NCBI RefSeq assembly: GCF_014640075.1
Contig: NZ_BMGG01000002.1
Coordinates: forward strand, 186,001-250,000
Length of the DNA: 64,000 nt
Reading direction: 5' to 3'
From: Chelatococcus reniformis
GTDB lineage: Bacteria > Pseudomonadota > Alphaproteobacteria > Rhizobiales > Beijerinckiaceae
Shown here: piece by piece, positions 8,717 to 18,068 of the stretch
How positions within the stretch are numbered: the stretch's first letter is position 1
Layout: every line of letters begins with the position of its first letter
Notes under the pieces: model-generated
Seen by the model: the letters and a program-made list of their open reading frames with translations, nothing else
Databases searched by the model: none
Told to the model about the DNA's origin: nothing
Position numbers and translations under genes: made by a program

Positions 8717-8769
8717 ACAGCCACGCTTGCGTCCATGGCCGGGCCCGAAGCAGGCTCCCGGCCGGCGCG

Positions 8770-9897
8770 CTACTCCGCTGCTTCGGCCGCGTAGGCGGCA
8801 TAGTCGGTATAGCCGGCCACGTCCCCACCGTAGAACGTCGGCCGATGGTAGGGCGTGAGCGGCGCGCCGATGCGCAGCCGCTCCGGCAGGTCCGGGTTGG
8901 AAATGAAATAGCGGCCGAAGGCGATGGCGTCGGCGTGGTTCTGGGCGACGGCGGCCTCCGCAGCGTCACCGGTGAAGTTGCCGGCGGTCATCAGCACGCC
9001 GGGCCACAGGGGCCGGAAGGTCTCGGCCCCCGGCGGCACGTTCTGATGGTTCACCTCGCGTTGCCCGGCGCCGCTGGCGCGGGGCTCGATCAGATGCAGA
9101 TACGCGAGCCCGAGCGGGGCCAGTTGGCCGATGACGTAACTATAGAGCGGCATCGGCTCGGCCTCGCCGCTGTCGTTGGCAACGCCGAACGGCGACAGGC
9201 GGATGCCGACCCGGTCGGCGCCCCACACGTCGCAGACGGCGCGCGCCACCTCGAGCGGGAGGCGAGCGCGGTTCTCGATCGTGCCGCCGTAGGCATCGGT
9301 GCGCAGGTTGGTGCGCGATTGCAGGAACTGCTCCAGGAGGTAGCCGTTGGCGTTGTGGATTTCGACGCCGTCGAAGCCGGCCGCCTTGGCGTTGTCTGCC
9401 GCTGTTCGATAGGCCGCGACGATGCCCGGGATCTCGTCGCCTTCCAGCGCCCGCGGCGTCTCGAACGGCTGCGCCGTCCAGTCCGCGCTCATCCCCTTGC
9501 CCTCCGGCCGTACGGCGGAGGGGGCGATGGGCAGACCGCCGCCCGGCTGGTGGGAGCGGTGCGAGATGCGCCCCACGTGCCAGAGCTGCAGGAAGATGAC
9601 GCCCCCCTTGGCGTGCACCGCGTCGACGACGCCCTTCCAGCCATCGCGCTGCTCGTGGGAGTGGATGCCAGGCGTGGCCGGCGCGCCCTGGCCGTGCGCC
9701 GCCACCTGAGAGGCCTCGGCGATGATCAGGCCACCCGGGGTCGCGCGCTGGCCGTAATACGCGGCATTGAGCGGACGCGGCACGTTGCCTGGGCCTGCGC
9801 GCATGCGCGTCAGCGGCGCCATGACGATGCGGTGCGCGAGATCGTAGGGGCCGATGCGAAACGGCGTGAACAGCGACGGCCGGACCGTAGCGGTCAT
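8770..9897 (-). CDS. Alkene reductase, old yellow enzyme family (NemA-like), 375 aa
   Basis: FMN-dependent ene-reductase that uses NAD(P)H to reduce activated C=C bonds (enals, maleimides, nitro compounds). Hallmarks: LFTPFRIGPYDLAHRIVMAPLTRMRA at the N-terminus in two halves, the FMN/active-site stretch LQLWHVGRISH, the HNANGYLLEQF motif and a C-terminal FGRYFISNPDLPERL. It resembles the second copy at 34004-35074 but is clearly distinct in detail (HNANGYL versus HAANGYL). No regulator is adjacent. Confidence 0.93.
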   Translation of the reverse strand: MTATVRPSLFTPFRIGPYDLAHRIVMAPLTRMRAGPGNVPRPLNAAYYGQRATPGGLIIAEASQVAAHGQGAPATPGIHSHEQRDGWKGVVDAVHAKGGVIFLQLWHVGRISHRSHQPGGGLPIAPSAVRPEGKGMSADWTAQPFETPRALEGDEIPGIVAAYRTAADNAKAAGFDGVEIHNANGYLLEQFLQSRTNLRTDAYGGTIENRARLPLEVARAVCDVWGADRVGIRLSPFGVANDSGEAEPMPLYSYVIGQLAPLGLAYLHLIEPRASGAGQREVNHQNVPPGAETFRPLWPGVLMTAGNFTGDAAEAAVAQNHADAIAFGRYFISNPDLPERLRIGAPLTPYHRPTFYGGDVAGYTDYAAYAAEAAE

Positions 9898-10086
9898 GGG
9901 GGGCTCCTGGCTTTCCCGTTTTCGGCTGCCATGATAGCGCGCGTGCCCGATCGGGGAAGCTGCGCTGTGCGCAGGCCGCGGGCGCGTGGGGCGGCGGCGC
10001 CCGGACGGAGCGTCCGCTACTGCTCCAAGTCCTTTGATCTAGAGCGCGTCCCTCCGATCGGGCGGGCCATGCGATCGGCAAGCGCC

Positions 10087-11241
10087 CTAGGCCGCGTCGC
10101 TCTGGTAGCCCGCGCCCAGCGCCTGATGGGCCGACATCAGCGATTGGTTAATGACTTGGTGCATGTCGAGATAGGTGTAGGTGCCGCACCGTCCGATGAA
10201 CCGCACGCTGGGGCGGTGTTCGGCAAGGGCGGCGTAGCGGCGGTAGCGAGCTGCAAATTCGCCCTTGGCGTCGCGCACCGGGTAGTAGCGCTCCATCCCG
10301 TTGTCCTTGTAGTCGCAAGGCTCCTCGGTGGTCCGTGTTTTGGTGGCTGAACCCGCGGCGTCGTGGCCCGGCAGGAGGTGCCAATAGGTCTCGCGTGTGA
10401 GCGGGCCGTCGTCGGTGTAGTTGACGACCGATGTCGGCGGCGCCGTGCCGGCCCACGCCTGATGGTGGAACCGGATCGAGCGATACGGCAGTTCGCCGAA
10501 GCGAAATCCAAAATATTCGTCGATCGGGCACGACAGGAAGGCGCAGTCGTACGCGTCCTCCTGCCCCGGCGCGAACGCGGCCCCGAGCGTGACGTTGATC
10601 CGCTCGTGATCGAGCATGCGCGCGATGATCTGCGTGTACCCCTGCGCCGGCAGCAGCTGGAAGCGATCATTGGGAAAGTAGCGGTCGTCGCCGTCGAGAC
10701 GGATGGGGATCCGCTTCACCACCGCGGCGTCGAGCTCCTCGAGCTCCATGCCCCACATTTTCTTGGTGTAGGGGCGGAAGAACAGATCGGTGATCTCGCG
10801 GCCCAGCCGGCTTTCCAGATACTCGCCCGCGTTGCGCGGCGACGGGTGCGCGATGCTCAGCCGGTCCAGGAGGCTGCTGACCGCCGCGTCGGTGGGCAGC
10901 GAGACGTCGTACATCTCCTCGAGGGTCCGCCGGTTGACCGGAAACGAGATCAGGCGGTCATCGACGCGGGCGGAGACGCGGTGTTCGTAGGGGACGAAGG
11001 ATCCGAAGCGCTCCAGCCAGCGGACGACCTTGGCATTGTTCGTATGGAACAGATGTGGACCGTACCAATGGACGCGCACCCCGCGGTCGTCCGGGCCGTC
11101 ATAGGCGTTGCCGGCCACATGGGGCCGCCGCTCGATGACGGTCACGTCGAGGCCGGCTTCGGCGAGGACGCGCGCGTGGACCGCGCCCGCGAAGCCGGCG
11201 CCGACGACCAGCGCGCGGTCACCAGGTTCACAAATCTGCAT
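10087..11241 (-). CDS. glf: UDP-galactopyranose mutase, 384 aa
   Basis: Flavoenzyme converting UDP-galactopyranose to UDP-galactofuranose for surface polysaccharides. The FAD-binding motif VVGAGFAGAVHARVLAEAG is near residues 11-29, followed by ERRPHVAGNAYD; WYGPHLFHTNN, FRPYTKKMWG and the C-terminal GRCGTYTYLDM are the conserved active-site segments. The start at 11241 (MQICEPG) gives the standard family length; the ATG at 11310 adds 23 residues of poor quality. It is divergent from the rhamnose operon. Confidence 0.95.
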   Translation of the reverse strand: MQICEPGDRALVVGAGFAGAVHARVLAEAGLDVTVIERRPHVAGNAYDGPDDRGVRVHWYGPHLFHTNNAKVVRWLERFGSFVPYEHRVSARVDDRLISFPVNRRTLEEMYDVSLPTDAAVSSLLDRLSIAHPSPRNAGEYLESRLGREITDLFFRPYTKKMWGMELEELDAAVVKRIPIRLDGDDRYFPNDRFQLLPAQGYTQIIARMLDHERINVTLGAAFAPGQEDAYDCAFLSCPIDEYFGFRFGELPYRSIRFHHQAWAGTAPPTSVVNYTDDGPLTRETYWHLLPGHDAAGSATKTRTTEEPCDYKDNGMERYYPVRDAKGEFAARYRRYAALAEHRPSVRFIGRCGTYTYLDMHQVINQSLMSAHQALGAGYQSDAA

Positions 11242-11749
11242 GGGAGATGGGCCCTTCTTCGACCGCGCCGTGTGCAGGCCGTTCAGTTGAGACCGGAGCG
11301 TAGCCTGCATATCGATGCGGGGTCACGTATGCAGATAGTAAACGTCACGTCTACTGAGGTATTACGGCTTTATCGATATAGGACATATTTGAATAAAGCG
11401 GATGGATTATTTGACTTAAGTTGGCATACCTCCTTTGAAGTACATCGCAAAGACGAGGGATTCGGAGGGTGCGCGGCATGGCCGGCTTCGGCCGCGCAAC
11501 GCGCGACCGGTCGGGGAGCGGCGGGACGGGCCGGCATCGCGGCCGGAGCTCCGCAGGGCGAAAGCGGCGGGCACGGAGCCGACGGGCGGGGCAAGGCTCG
11601 GCGGGGCAAGGCTCGGGCGGTGCGGGGATGGAGATGGTGCAGTGGCCCGGATGTTGCGCTGCTCAAGGCTTTCAGCTACCCCAATCCGCGTTCTTTGGCC
11701 GACCGCGCCGTCGCGGCTCTTCAGCCGCGACCCGCGAACGGGAGCAATG
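11242..11749. promoter_or_regulatory. Divergent control region between glf and rfbB, with AT-rich patch and leader hairpin
   Basis: The segment at about 11325-11450 is strikingly AT-rich against its surroundings (TATCGATATAGGACATATTT and nearby), as expected of a promoter or of imported DNA. Before rfbB a 9-bp hairpin GTCGCGGCT-CTTC-AGCCGCGAC occupies 11710-11731, just upstream of the ribosome site. No credible coding frame is present. Confidence 0.5.
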
Positions 11750-12811
11750 ATGTCGAAGCGTTTTCTGGTGACGGGCGGGGCGGGCTTCATCGGGTCGGCC
11801 GTGGTACGGCGGCTTTTGGGCGCTACCGATCACCATGTGCTGGTCGTCGACAAGCTGACCTACGCCGGCAATCTGGATTCGCTGAAGCCGGTGGCGGACG
11901 AGCCGCGCTATGGCTTCCTCAGGGCCGACATCTGTGACGCCGTCGCCATGCGTGCCGCGCTGGAGCGCTTTCAGCCCGACGTGGTGATGCACCTGGCCGC
12001 CGAGAGCCATGTCGACCGCTCCATCGACGGCCCGGCAGCCTTCGTGGAGACCAACGTCGTCGGCACCTTCGCGCTGCTGCAGGCGTCGCTCGACTATTGG
12101 CGCACGCTGACAGGCGCCAAGCGTGACGATTTCCGCTTCCATCACGTGTCGACGGACGAGGTCTATGGCACGCTGGGGTCCGACGGCCTCTTCCATGAGG
12201 AGTGGCCCTACCAGCCCAACTCCCCCTATTCGGCGTCGAAGGCAGCGTCCGACCACTTTGTGCGGGCCTGGCACCACACCTACGGCCTGCCGACGGTGGT
12301 CACCAACTGCTCCAACAACTATGGCCCGTATCACTTCCCCGAGAAGCTGATCCCGCTGATGATCCTCAACGGCATCGAGGGCAAGCCGCTGCCGGTCTAC
12401 GGCAAGGGGGAGAACGTCCGCGACTGGCTGTTCGTCGACGACCACGCCGCCGCCCTCATCCTCGTGGCCGAGCGCGGGCGGCTGGGCGAGAGCTACAACA
12501 TCGGCGGCTGGAACGAGCGGCGCAACATCGACGTCGTGACGGCGATCTGCGCGCTGCTGGACGAATTGGCGCCGGACCGCAGCAACGAGAGTCGGTCGCG
12601 CCTGATCACCTATGTCACCGATCGCCCGGGCCACGACCTGCGCTACGCGATCGACGCAGCCAAGATCGAGCGCGAGCTCGGCTGGCGGCCCGCCGAGACC
12701 TTCGAAACGGGCCTGCGCAAGACCGTGCGGTGGTATCTCGACAACCGCACGTGGTGGGAGCGCGTTCGCTCCGGCACGTACCGGGGCGAACGCCTCGGCA
12801 TCGCCGTCTGA
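11750..12811 (+). CDS. rfbB: dTDP-glucose 4,6-dehydratase, 353 aa
   Basis: Extended SDR enzyme making dTDP-4-keto-6-deoxyglucose, step 2 of dTDP-L-rhamnose synthesis. NAD loop [16 protein letters not shown] at the N-terminus, [14 protein letters not shown], the catalytic STDEVYG followed by the [11 protein letters not shown] Tyr-Lys pair, [18 protein letters not shown] and the C-terminal [12 protein letters not shown] are all diagnostic. Two consecutive ATGs exist (11747, 11750); the second fits the GGGAGC site better. First gene of rfbB-rfbC-rfbD. Confidence 0.97.
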   Translation: MSKRFLVTGGAGFIGSAVVRRLLGATDHHVLVVDKLTYAGNLDSLKPVADEPRYGFLRADICDAVAMRAALERFQPDVVMHLAAESHVDRSIDGPAAFVETNVVGTFALLQASLDYWRTLTGAKRDDFRFHHVSTDEVYGTLGSDGLFHEEWPYQPNSPYSASKAASDHFVRAWHHTYGLPTVVTNCSNNYGPYHFPEKLIPLMILNGIEGKPLPVYGKGENVRDWLFVDDHAAALILVAERGRLGESYNIGGWNERRNIDVVTAICALLDELAPDRSNESRSRLITYVTDRPGHDLRYAIDAAKIERELGWRPAETFETGLRKTVRWYLDNRTWWERVRSGTYRGERLGIAV

Positions 12812-12887
12812 CGGACCGGCGAGGTCCAACGCGCGCGAGCCCGAGGGCCGCGAGCATCCCCCGATAGCGCCGCATGGAGAGGAGCCG

Positions 12888-13445
12888 ATGGTGAGCATTG
12901 AGGCGACGGCCATCCCGGACGTCAAGGTCGTGACCCCCAAGCGCCACGGCGACCATCGCGGCTTCTTCAGCGAGACCTTCAACCTGCGCGACTTCGCGGA
13001 GGGGGGGATTGCCGGCGGTTTCGTGCAGGACAACCATTCGCTGTCGGGGCCGGTGGGCACGGTGCGGGGGCTGCACTTCCAGTCGGCTCCGTTTGCCCAG
13101 GACAAGCTGGTGCGGGTGGTGCGCGGCGCCATCCTCGACGTCGCCGTCGACCTCCGTCGCTCTTCGCCGACCTATGGGCGGCACGTGGCGGTGGAGCTGT
13201 CGGCGCAGAACTGGCGGCAGCTGTGGGTGCCGGTCGGCTTTGCCCACGGCTTTTGCACGCTCGAACCGGACACCGAGGTGGTCTACAAGGTGACGGGCTA
13301 TTATTCGGCGGCGCACGACCATGGGATGCGCTGGAACGATCCGGACCTGGGAATCGCCTGGCCGGTCGCTGGCGATGCGGCCCTGCTGTCGGCCAAGGAC
13401 GCGGCGCAGCCGCGCTTCGCCGAGCTGCCGGCTTATTTCGATTGA
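12888..13445 (+). CDS. rfbC: dTDP-4-dehydrorhamnose 3,5-epimerase, 185 aa
   Basis: Cupin-fold epimerase, step 3 of dTDP-L-rhamnose synthesis. Visible family signatures: DHRGFFSETFNLRDF, QDNHSLSGPVGTVRGLHFQ (with the catalytic-region His), VRGAILDVAVDLRRSSPTYG, and VPVGFAHGFCTLEPDTEVVY. It ends with the usual DPDLGIAWP. The ATG at 12888 follows an AGAGGAG site. 76 bp after rfbB and 17 bp before rfbD, so one transcript is likely. Confidence 0.96.
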   Translation: MVSIEATAIPDVKVVTPKRHGDHRGFFSETFNLRDFAEGGIAGGFVQDNHSLSGPVGTVRGLHFQSAPFAQDKLVRVVRGAILDVAVDLRRSSPTYGRHVAVELSAQNWRQLWVPVGFAHGFCTLEPDTEVVYKVTGYYSAAHDHGMRWNDPDLGIAWPVAGDAALLSAKDAAQPRFAELPAYFD

Positions 13446-13462
13446 GCGGCGGGGCAGACGGC

Positions 13463-14356
13463 ATGCGTATCCTCGTCACCGGCACCGAGGGCCAGGTGGT
13501 GCGCTCCTTGACCGAGCGGGCCGGGCGCCTGACGGATGTGGAGGTCGTTGCGGTCGGCCGGCCGGCACTCGATCTGGCGCGGCCGGAAGCGGTCGCGGCG
13601 GCGCTCGATCCGGTGGGAGCCGACGTGATCGTGAACGCGGCCGCCTATACCGCCGTCGACCAGGCGGAGAGCGAGCCGGAGCTGGCCGACACCATCAACG
13701 GTGCCGGTGCCGGTGCCGTGGCGGCCGCCGCTGCCCGTCGCGGTCTGCCGGTCGTCCAGATCTCCACCGACTATGTCTTCGACGGCAGCCGTGAGCGGGC
13801 CTATGGCGAGGAGGACGCGACGGGCCCGGTCTCGGCCTATGGGCGCTCCAAGCTCGCCGGCGAGCGGGCCGTGCAGGCGGCCAACGCGAACAGCGTCGTG
13901 CTGCGCACCGCCTGGGTCTACAGCCCGTTCGGCAAGAACTTCGCCAAGACCATGCTGCGGCTGGCCGGGACGCGGGACGAGGTCGCCGTGGTCGACGACC
14001 AGATCGGCGCGCCGACCTCGGCGCTCGATATCGCCGACGCTATCCTGGCCGTGGCGGCCCAGCTGGTGGCGCGGCCCGGCGACGACGGGTTGCGCGGCGT
14101 CTTTCACATGAGCGCCGCCGGGCGTGCCTCGTGGGCCGATTTCGCCGAGGCCATCTTCGCTGCCTCGCGCGCCGCGGGCGGACCTACGGCCCAGGTCAAG
14201 CGTATCACCACGGCCGAGTTCCCGACGCCGGCACGACGGCCCGCCTATTCGCGGCTCGACTGCGGCAAGCTGGAGGTGGTCCACGGCGTGACGCTGCCGG
14301 ACTGGCGCGAATCTGTGCCGAGTGTCGTGGAGCGCCTGCTGGCCGAAATTCGTTAG
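13463..14356 (+). CDS. rfbD: dTDP-4-dehydrorhamnose reductase, 297 aa
   Basis: NAD(P)H-dependent SDR making dTDP-L-rhamnose. MRILVTGTEGQVVRSL is the cofactor loop (canonical TGxxGQLG; here GQVV replaces GQLG). NAAAYTAVDQAESEP, STDYVFDG, the YGRSKLAGE Tyr-Lys pair and RTAWVYSPFGKNFAKTML are fully conserved, as is the C-terminal RPAYSRLDCGKL. The start at 13463 removes a long upstream frame that overlaps rfbC. Confidence 0.96.
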   Translation: MRILVTGTEGQVVRSLTERAGRLTDVEVVAVGRPALDLARPEAVAAALDPVGADVIVNAAAYTAVDQAESEPELADTINGAGAGAVAAAAARRGLPVVQISTDYVFDGSRERAYGEEDATGPVSAYGRSKLAGERAVQAANANSVVLRTAWVYSPFGKNFAKTMLRLAGTRDEVAVVDDQIGAPTSALDIADAILAVAAQLVARPGDDGLRGVFHMSAAGRASWADFAEAIFAASRAAGGPTAQVKRITTAEFPTPARRPAYSRLDCGKLEVVHGVTLPDWRESVPSVVERLLAEIR

Positions 14357-14426
14357 AGCGTCGCGACGGAGCGGCCCCTCCCAATCGGGGAAAGTCGCTG
14401 AATTCAAGTACTTGGAGCGTGAGCCT

Positions 14427-14457
14427 GATCGGATGGTTCCATCCGAGCGGGAAATGC
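14427..14457 (+). repeat. 31-bp dispersed repeat, copy 2
   Basis: 28 of 31 bases identical to 1710-1740. Its core folds as CGGATGG-TT-CCATCCG. It lies in the 256-bp gap between rfbD and rfbA. Confidence 0.7.
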
Positions 14458-14469
14458 TCCGGAAGCGCT

Positions 14470-14499
14470 TCGCGATCGGGGCCTAATCCCCGATCGCGA
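14470..14499. terminator. Perfect 12-bp hairpin between rfbD and rfbA
   Basis: Arms TCGCGATCGGGG (14470-14481) and CCCCGATCGCGA (14488-14499) with loop CCTAAT. It could end the rfbBCD transcript or act as an attenuator before rfbA; no T-run follows. Confidence 0.55.
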
Positions 14500-14612
14500 G
14501 AGGCGTTCCCGATTCAGTGAGTTGAGCATTTCTGCCCTTGGATGACCTCATCCAGCGGCGAGATGCTCTAGCGCAGCAAGGCTGGGAGCCCGCGCGCATC
14601 GATGAGGAGCAC

Positions 14613-15473
14613 ATGAAGGGGATCATACTCGCGGGCGGTAGCGGCACGCGCCTGCATCCGATGACAAGCGTCATCTCCAAGCAGCTGCTGCCGGTCTACG
14701 ACAAGCCGATGATCTATTATCCGCTGTCGACGCTGATGCTCGCCGGCATCCGCGACATCCTGGTCATCTCGACGCCGCACGACCTGCCCCGCTTCCGTGA
14801 GCTGCTGGGCAGCGGCGAGCGCTGGGGCATCAAGCTGAGCTACGCCGAGCAGCCGCGGCCGGAGGGGCTGGCGCAGGCCTATATCATCGGCGCCGATTTC
14901 GTGAATGGCGAGCGCTCGGCGCTGATCCTGGGCGATAACCTGTTCTACGGCCACGGCCTGACGGACGTGCTCAAGGCGGCGGCGCGCCGTAGCAGCGGCG
15001 CCACGCTGTTCGCCTACCACGTCAACGATCCCGAGCGTTACGGCGTGGTCGAATTCGCTGACGGCAAGGCGATCTCGCTGGAGGAAAAGCCGGCCCAGCC
15101 GCGGTCGAGCTGGGCGGTGACGGGACTCTACTTCTACGACGCGCAGGTGGTGGATATCGCCGCCCGGCTCAGGCCCTCGGACCGCGGCGAACTGGAGATC
15201 ACCGACGTCAATCGCATCTACCTGGAGCGCGGCGCGGTCGACGTGGAGCTGCTGGGACGGGGCTTCGCCTGGCTCGATACCGGAACGCCCGACAGCCTGC
15301 TGGAAGCCGGTGAATTCGTGCGCGCACTGGAGAAGCGCCAGGGATTTCGGATCGCCTGCCCCGAGGAGGTGGCCTTCGAGCAGGGCTGGATCTCGCGGGA
15401 GGAACTCGTCGCCCTCGGCACGGCCCTCGGCAAGAGCTCCTACGGCCGATACCTGCTCGGTATCGCGGGCTAG
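14613..15473 (+). CDS. rfbA: Glucose-1-phosphate thymidylyltransferase, 286 aa
   Basis: First enzyme of the rhamnose pathway, making dTDP-glucose from glucose-1-phosphate and d[21 protein letters not shown] is the nucleotidyltransferase loop; [47 protein letters not shown] and [15 protein letters not shown] are the family's conserved blocks. The ATG at 14613 starts exactly at the conserved N-terminus. Its TAG stop is also the first three bases of a 99-bp repeat. Confidence 0.97.
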   Translation: MKGIILAGGSGTRLHPMTSVISKQLLPVYDKPMIYYPLSTLMLAGIRDILVISTPHDLPRFRELLGSGERWGIKLSYAEQPRPEGLAQAYIIGADFVNGERSALILGDNLFYGHGLTDVLKAAARRSSGATLFAYHVNDPERYGVVEFADGKAISLEEKPAQPRSSWAVTGLYFYDAQVVDIAARLRPSDRGELEITDVNRIYLERGAVDVELLGRGFAWLDTGTPDSLLEAGEFVRALEKRQGFRIACPEEVAFEQGWISREELVALGTALGKSSYGRYLLGIAG

Positions 15474-15569
15474 AGCGTTTTCGAGCGAAATGGACGCCGG
15501 TTCGCGTGAAGAAAACGCGACAAATCAAACGGATAGAGCATTTCGGCGATTCGAAGAAACGCGGAAATG
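15471..15569 (+). repeat. 99-bp two-hairpin intergenic repeat, copy 1
   Basis: Identical to 28761-28859 at 95 of 99 positions with no gap. Two hairpins: GCGTTTTC (15475-15482) with GAAAACGC (15511-15518), and AGCATTTC (15537-15544) with a partner at 15563-15570 that has one mismatch in this copy. The TAG stop of rfbA is the first triplet. It may act as transcript 3' end. Confidence 0.85.
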
Positions 15570-16121
15570 ATCTAGCGCACAGCTCCAAAAAGGCGGGCAC
15601 CGCCTTGTTTGGCAGGCAGAATAAAGACCAGCGCGGGATGGTGATTCAAAGAAAGATCATCCCGTCCTAGCGGGAGCGCGCCTCATTCTTGCCTGGATCG
15701 ATGATGTCGGGGGCCGGACGGCCGCGCCTCGTACCGGATGGGACCGCGGCGCGACCTTCCGCAGCCACCTTCCCTTGACGTATGTCGCGATCGAATGACG
15801 CCTGTCGATCGCGGTGCGCCCCTGTGTGTCTCGATCGGATGGGCTCGTCAGATCGCGTTGAAATACGCCAGGTCGTTGAGCTTGGGTTGGCTTCGCACGA
15901 ATCTGGTGCGGCTAACCCTGAGCCGAGCGTCCTAGTCCTTTTTGATGCCTGCGGGGGGGCGCGGCGCACGGGCCTATCGCTGCTATAGGTTGTGCGGCCG
16001 CCGACGACGAGCGGCGCGAGCGAACGCCTGGCTGCCGCCAGACGCGGTCGCGAGGCGAGGTGTTCATGATGGCCGGCGGCATCGCGACCGGGAATGTCGC
16101 CGCGCGGATGGGAGAGGCGGA
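15474..16121. other. Intergenic stretch without a convincing gene
   Basis: 648 bp holding most of the 99-bp repeat (15471-15569), an inverted repeat CGGGATG/CATCCCG (15634-15640, 15658-15664), and no coding frame with a ribosome site or recognisable product. Presumably it carries the promoter of the following epimerase gene; TTGACG near 15775 could be a -35 box, but no convincing -10 was found. Confidence 0.5.
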
Positions 16122-17120
16122 ATGGGGCGAGTCCTTGTGACGGGTGCGGCCGGGTTCATCGGATCCCACGTCGTTCGGGGTCTCCTGGAGGGTGGCGAGG
16201 ACGTCGTCGGCATCGACAATCTGAACGCCTATTATGATCCGGCCCTCAAGTACGATCGGCTGGGGGCCATCCGGGCCACCGCGCAGGGCGAGCGCTTCCA
16301 GTTCGTCAAGGCCGACCTGAGCAAGGCGGAGGAGATCATCTCGCTCATCGCCGAGAGCGACATCGATCGGATCGTCCATCTGGGCGCACAGGCGGGCGTG
16401 AGGTGGTCGCTGGAAGCACCCTTCGCCTACACGGCGGCGAACGTCACCGGCCATCTCGCCGTGCTCGAGGGCGCGCGTGCGGCGGCGGGGCGCATCAGGC
16501 ACCTGGTGTATGCCTCGACGAGCTCCGTCTACGGCTCACGCACCGACGGGCCGTTCCGCGAGGGGGACCGGACGGATCATCCCGAATCGCTCTATGCGGC
16601 GACCAAGCTTGCGGACGAGCTGATGAGTTCGGTCTATGCCAGGTTGTACGACCTGCCGATCACCGGCCTGCGGTTCTTCACCGTCTACGGTCCCTGGGGC
16701 CGGCCGGACATGGCCTACTGGATCTTCACGGAGGCCATGCAGAAACGGGCCCCCATCCGCCTGTTCAACGGCGGCCACATGGAGCGGGACTTCACCTATG
16801 TGGACGATGTCGTGGCCGGCGTTCTCGCCGTGCTGGCCTCGCCACCGCAGGCCGCCGCCCATCGGCTCTACAATATCGGCAACAGTCGGCCGGTTCCCCT
16901 GCTGGAGATGATCCGCATCCTCGAAGGGCTGGTCGGCGTCGAGGCGGAGAAGATCCTGGAGCCGATGCAGCCCGGGGATGTTCCGGCGACCTTTGCGGAC
17001 GTGTCGGCGATCGAGCGGGATTTCGGCTGGCGTCCGACCACGGACCTGGCCAGCGGGCTCGCGCGCTTCTTCGAGTGGTGGCAGTGGTACGCCCGCCAGC
17101 GCGCCGCGCGGCAAAGCTGA
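16122..17120 (+). CDS. NAD-dependent epimerase, UDP-glucuronate 4-epimerase-like, 332 aa
   Basis: Extended-SDR sugar-nucleotide epimerase. VTGAAGFIGSHVVRGLLEGG is the NAD loop. IDNLNAYYDPALKYDRL is the hallmark of the UDP-glucuronate/UDP-galacturonate epimerase group (LpsL/Cap1J type); LGAQAGVRWSLEAPFAY, YASTSSVYG, the YAATKLADELM Tyr-Lys pair, TVYGPWGRPDMA and RDFTYVDD follow. It probably supplies UDP-galacturonate for surface polysaccharide. Start 16122 follows GGGAGAGG. Confident in family, less in substrate. Confidence 0.9.
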   Translation: MGRVLVTGAAGFIGSHVVRGLLEGGEDVVGIDNLNAYYDPALKYDRLGAIRATAQGERFQFVKADLSKAEEIISLIAESDIDRIVHLGAQAGVRWSLEAPFAYTAANVTGHLAVLEGARAAAGRIRHLVYASTSSVYGSRTDGPFREGDRTDHPESLYAATKLADELMSSVYARLYDLPITGLRFFTVYGPWGRPDMAYWIFTEAMQKRAPIRLFNGGHMERDFTYVDDVVAGVLAVLASPPQAAAHRLYNIGNSRPVPLLEMIRILEGLVGVEAEKILEPMQPGDVPATFADVSAIERDFGWRPTTDLASGLARFFEWWQWYARQRAARQS

Positions 17121-17188
17121 GCGCGGGGGATGGAACGGCGACGGCCCAGGGGCGATCATTGCCCCTTGAGCTGGCCGGTCGGAGGTAA

Positions 17189-17212
17189 CTGGCGGCCGCG
17201 TGGGGCCGCCAG
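17189..17212. terminator. Bidirectional hairpin between convergent genes
   Basis: Arms CTGGCGGCC (17189-17197) and GGCCGCCAG (17204-17212), loop of 6 nt. A weaker hairpin AGGGGC/GCCCCT lies at 17148-17166. Together they fill the 112-bp gap. Confidence 0.6.
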
Positions 17213-17232
17213 CGATGTGGGTCCGCGCGCCT

Positions 17233-17808
17233 TCAGCTCGCCGGCGCCGAGGTGGACGGCACCGAGGTGGCAGGTGCGCCATCAGCCGGGCTCGCCGCAG
17301 GCGCCCCGGTCGCCTCGCGCGCCGCATGTGCGGCGAGCGCGTCGCGCAGGGCGTTTTCCTTGGTGTGGTCGAGCGAGGTCTTCAGCACGACGCCGCCGGT
17401 GCCCTTGAGCTCGTCCAGCACCTTGTCGGCCGTCATCTTCTTGATCAGGACGAAGAGGGCCGCGTTGCCGGGCTGGATGCTGGCCGCAAGCTCCTTCATG
17501 AACTTGTCGTTGATGCCGAAGTCGCTCAGCACGCCGCCGAGCGCACCGGACGCGGCGCCGATCGCGGCACCGACCACAGGCACCAGGAACAGGGTGCCGA
17601 TCAGGGTACCCCAGAACGTTCCGGTGAGCGCGCCGGCCGCGGTGGCGTTGAACAGCTGGTTCAGCTTGACGTGGCCTTCCGCCGACTTGGTGGCAATGAC
17701 GGCGTCGCCGAGCTCGATGAGATACTCTTTCTGCATCTCGAACAGGCGCTTGCGCACGGCCTCGGCCTGGGTCTCGGACGGATAGACGATGACGACGAGG
17801 TCAGACAT
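17233..17808 (-). CDS. DUF1269 membrane-associated protein, 191 aa
   Basis: DUF1269 proteins have a ferredoxin-like N-terminal part (MSDLVVIVYPSETQAEAVRK) and a central glycine-rich hydrophobic hairpin, here about residues 57-97 (TGTFWGTLIGTLFLVPVVGA, AAIGAASGALGGVLSDFG). The post-hairpin segment FVLIKKMTADKVLDEL is typical. The C-terminal 25 residues are a low-complexity Ala/Pro/Ser tail. Function is not established for the family. The ATG at 17808 follows GGGGAGAGAG; the longer frame upstream is discarded. Confidence 0.88.
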   Translation of the reverse strand: MSDLVVIVYPSETQAEAVRKRLFEMQKEYLIELGDAVIATKSAEGHVKLNQLFNATAAGALTGTFWGTLIGTLFLVPVVGAAIGAASGALGGVLSDFGINDKFMKELAASIQPGNAALFVLIKKMTADKVLDELKGTGGVVLKTSLDHTKENALRDALAAHAAREATGAPAASPADGAPATSVPSTSAPAS

Positions 17809-18068
17809 GGATCTCTCTCCCCTGGGCACGGCGCCGGCAACGGCGGTGCGAAGCATGGGCGCCTCGCGCCCCCATCGATAGGCCAGAGCACCACTCACGC
17901 GCAACGCACAGCGGCACGGCGACGTCCGGCTCGACGGCCAGCACACGAAAGTCGCGTGACGCCGTCGTGACCGGGCGTGCGACGACGGCCTGCGGGGGTT
18001 GCCAAGGGAGCGCGGATCGCAACACTGTGCAGCGGCGGCGGGGGACCGCCAGAGCGAGGTTGTTGTCG

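Noticed and set aside
8596-10350. 584-codon open frame on the plus strand
   Set aside because: Antisense to the old yellow enzyme and the end of glf; no family features.
15490-15570. Short peptide frame starting MDAGSREENATNQ, also seen near 28780 as MDVGSREENATNQ
   Set aside because: The similarity of the two peptides comes from the 99-bp DNA repeat, whose hairpins explain the conservation; no ribosome site.
15667-15969. 100-codon minus-strand frame in the gap after rfbA
   Set aside because: No ribosome site, Arg/Ser-rich shadow-like content, and not adjacent to any operon.
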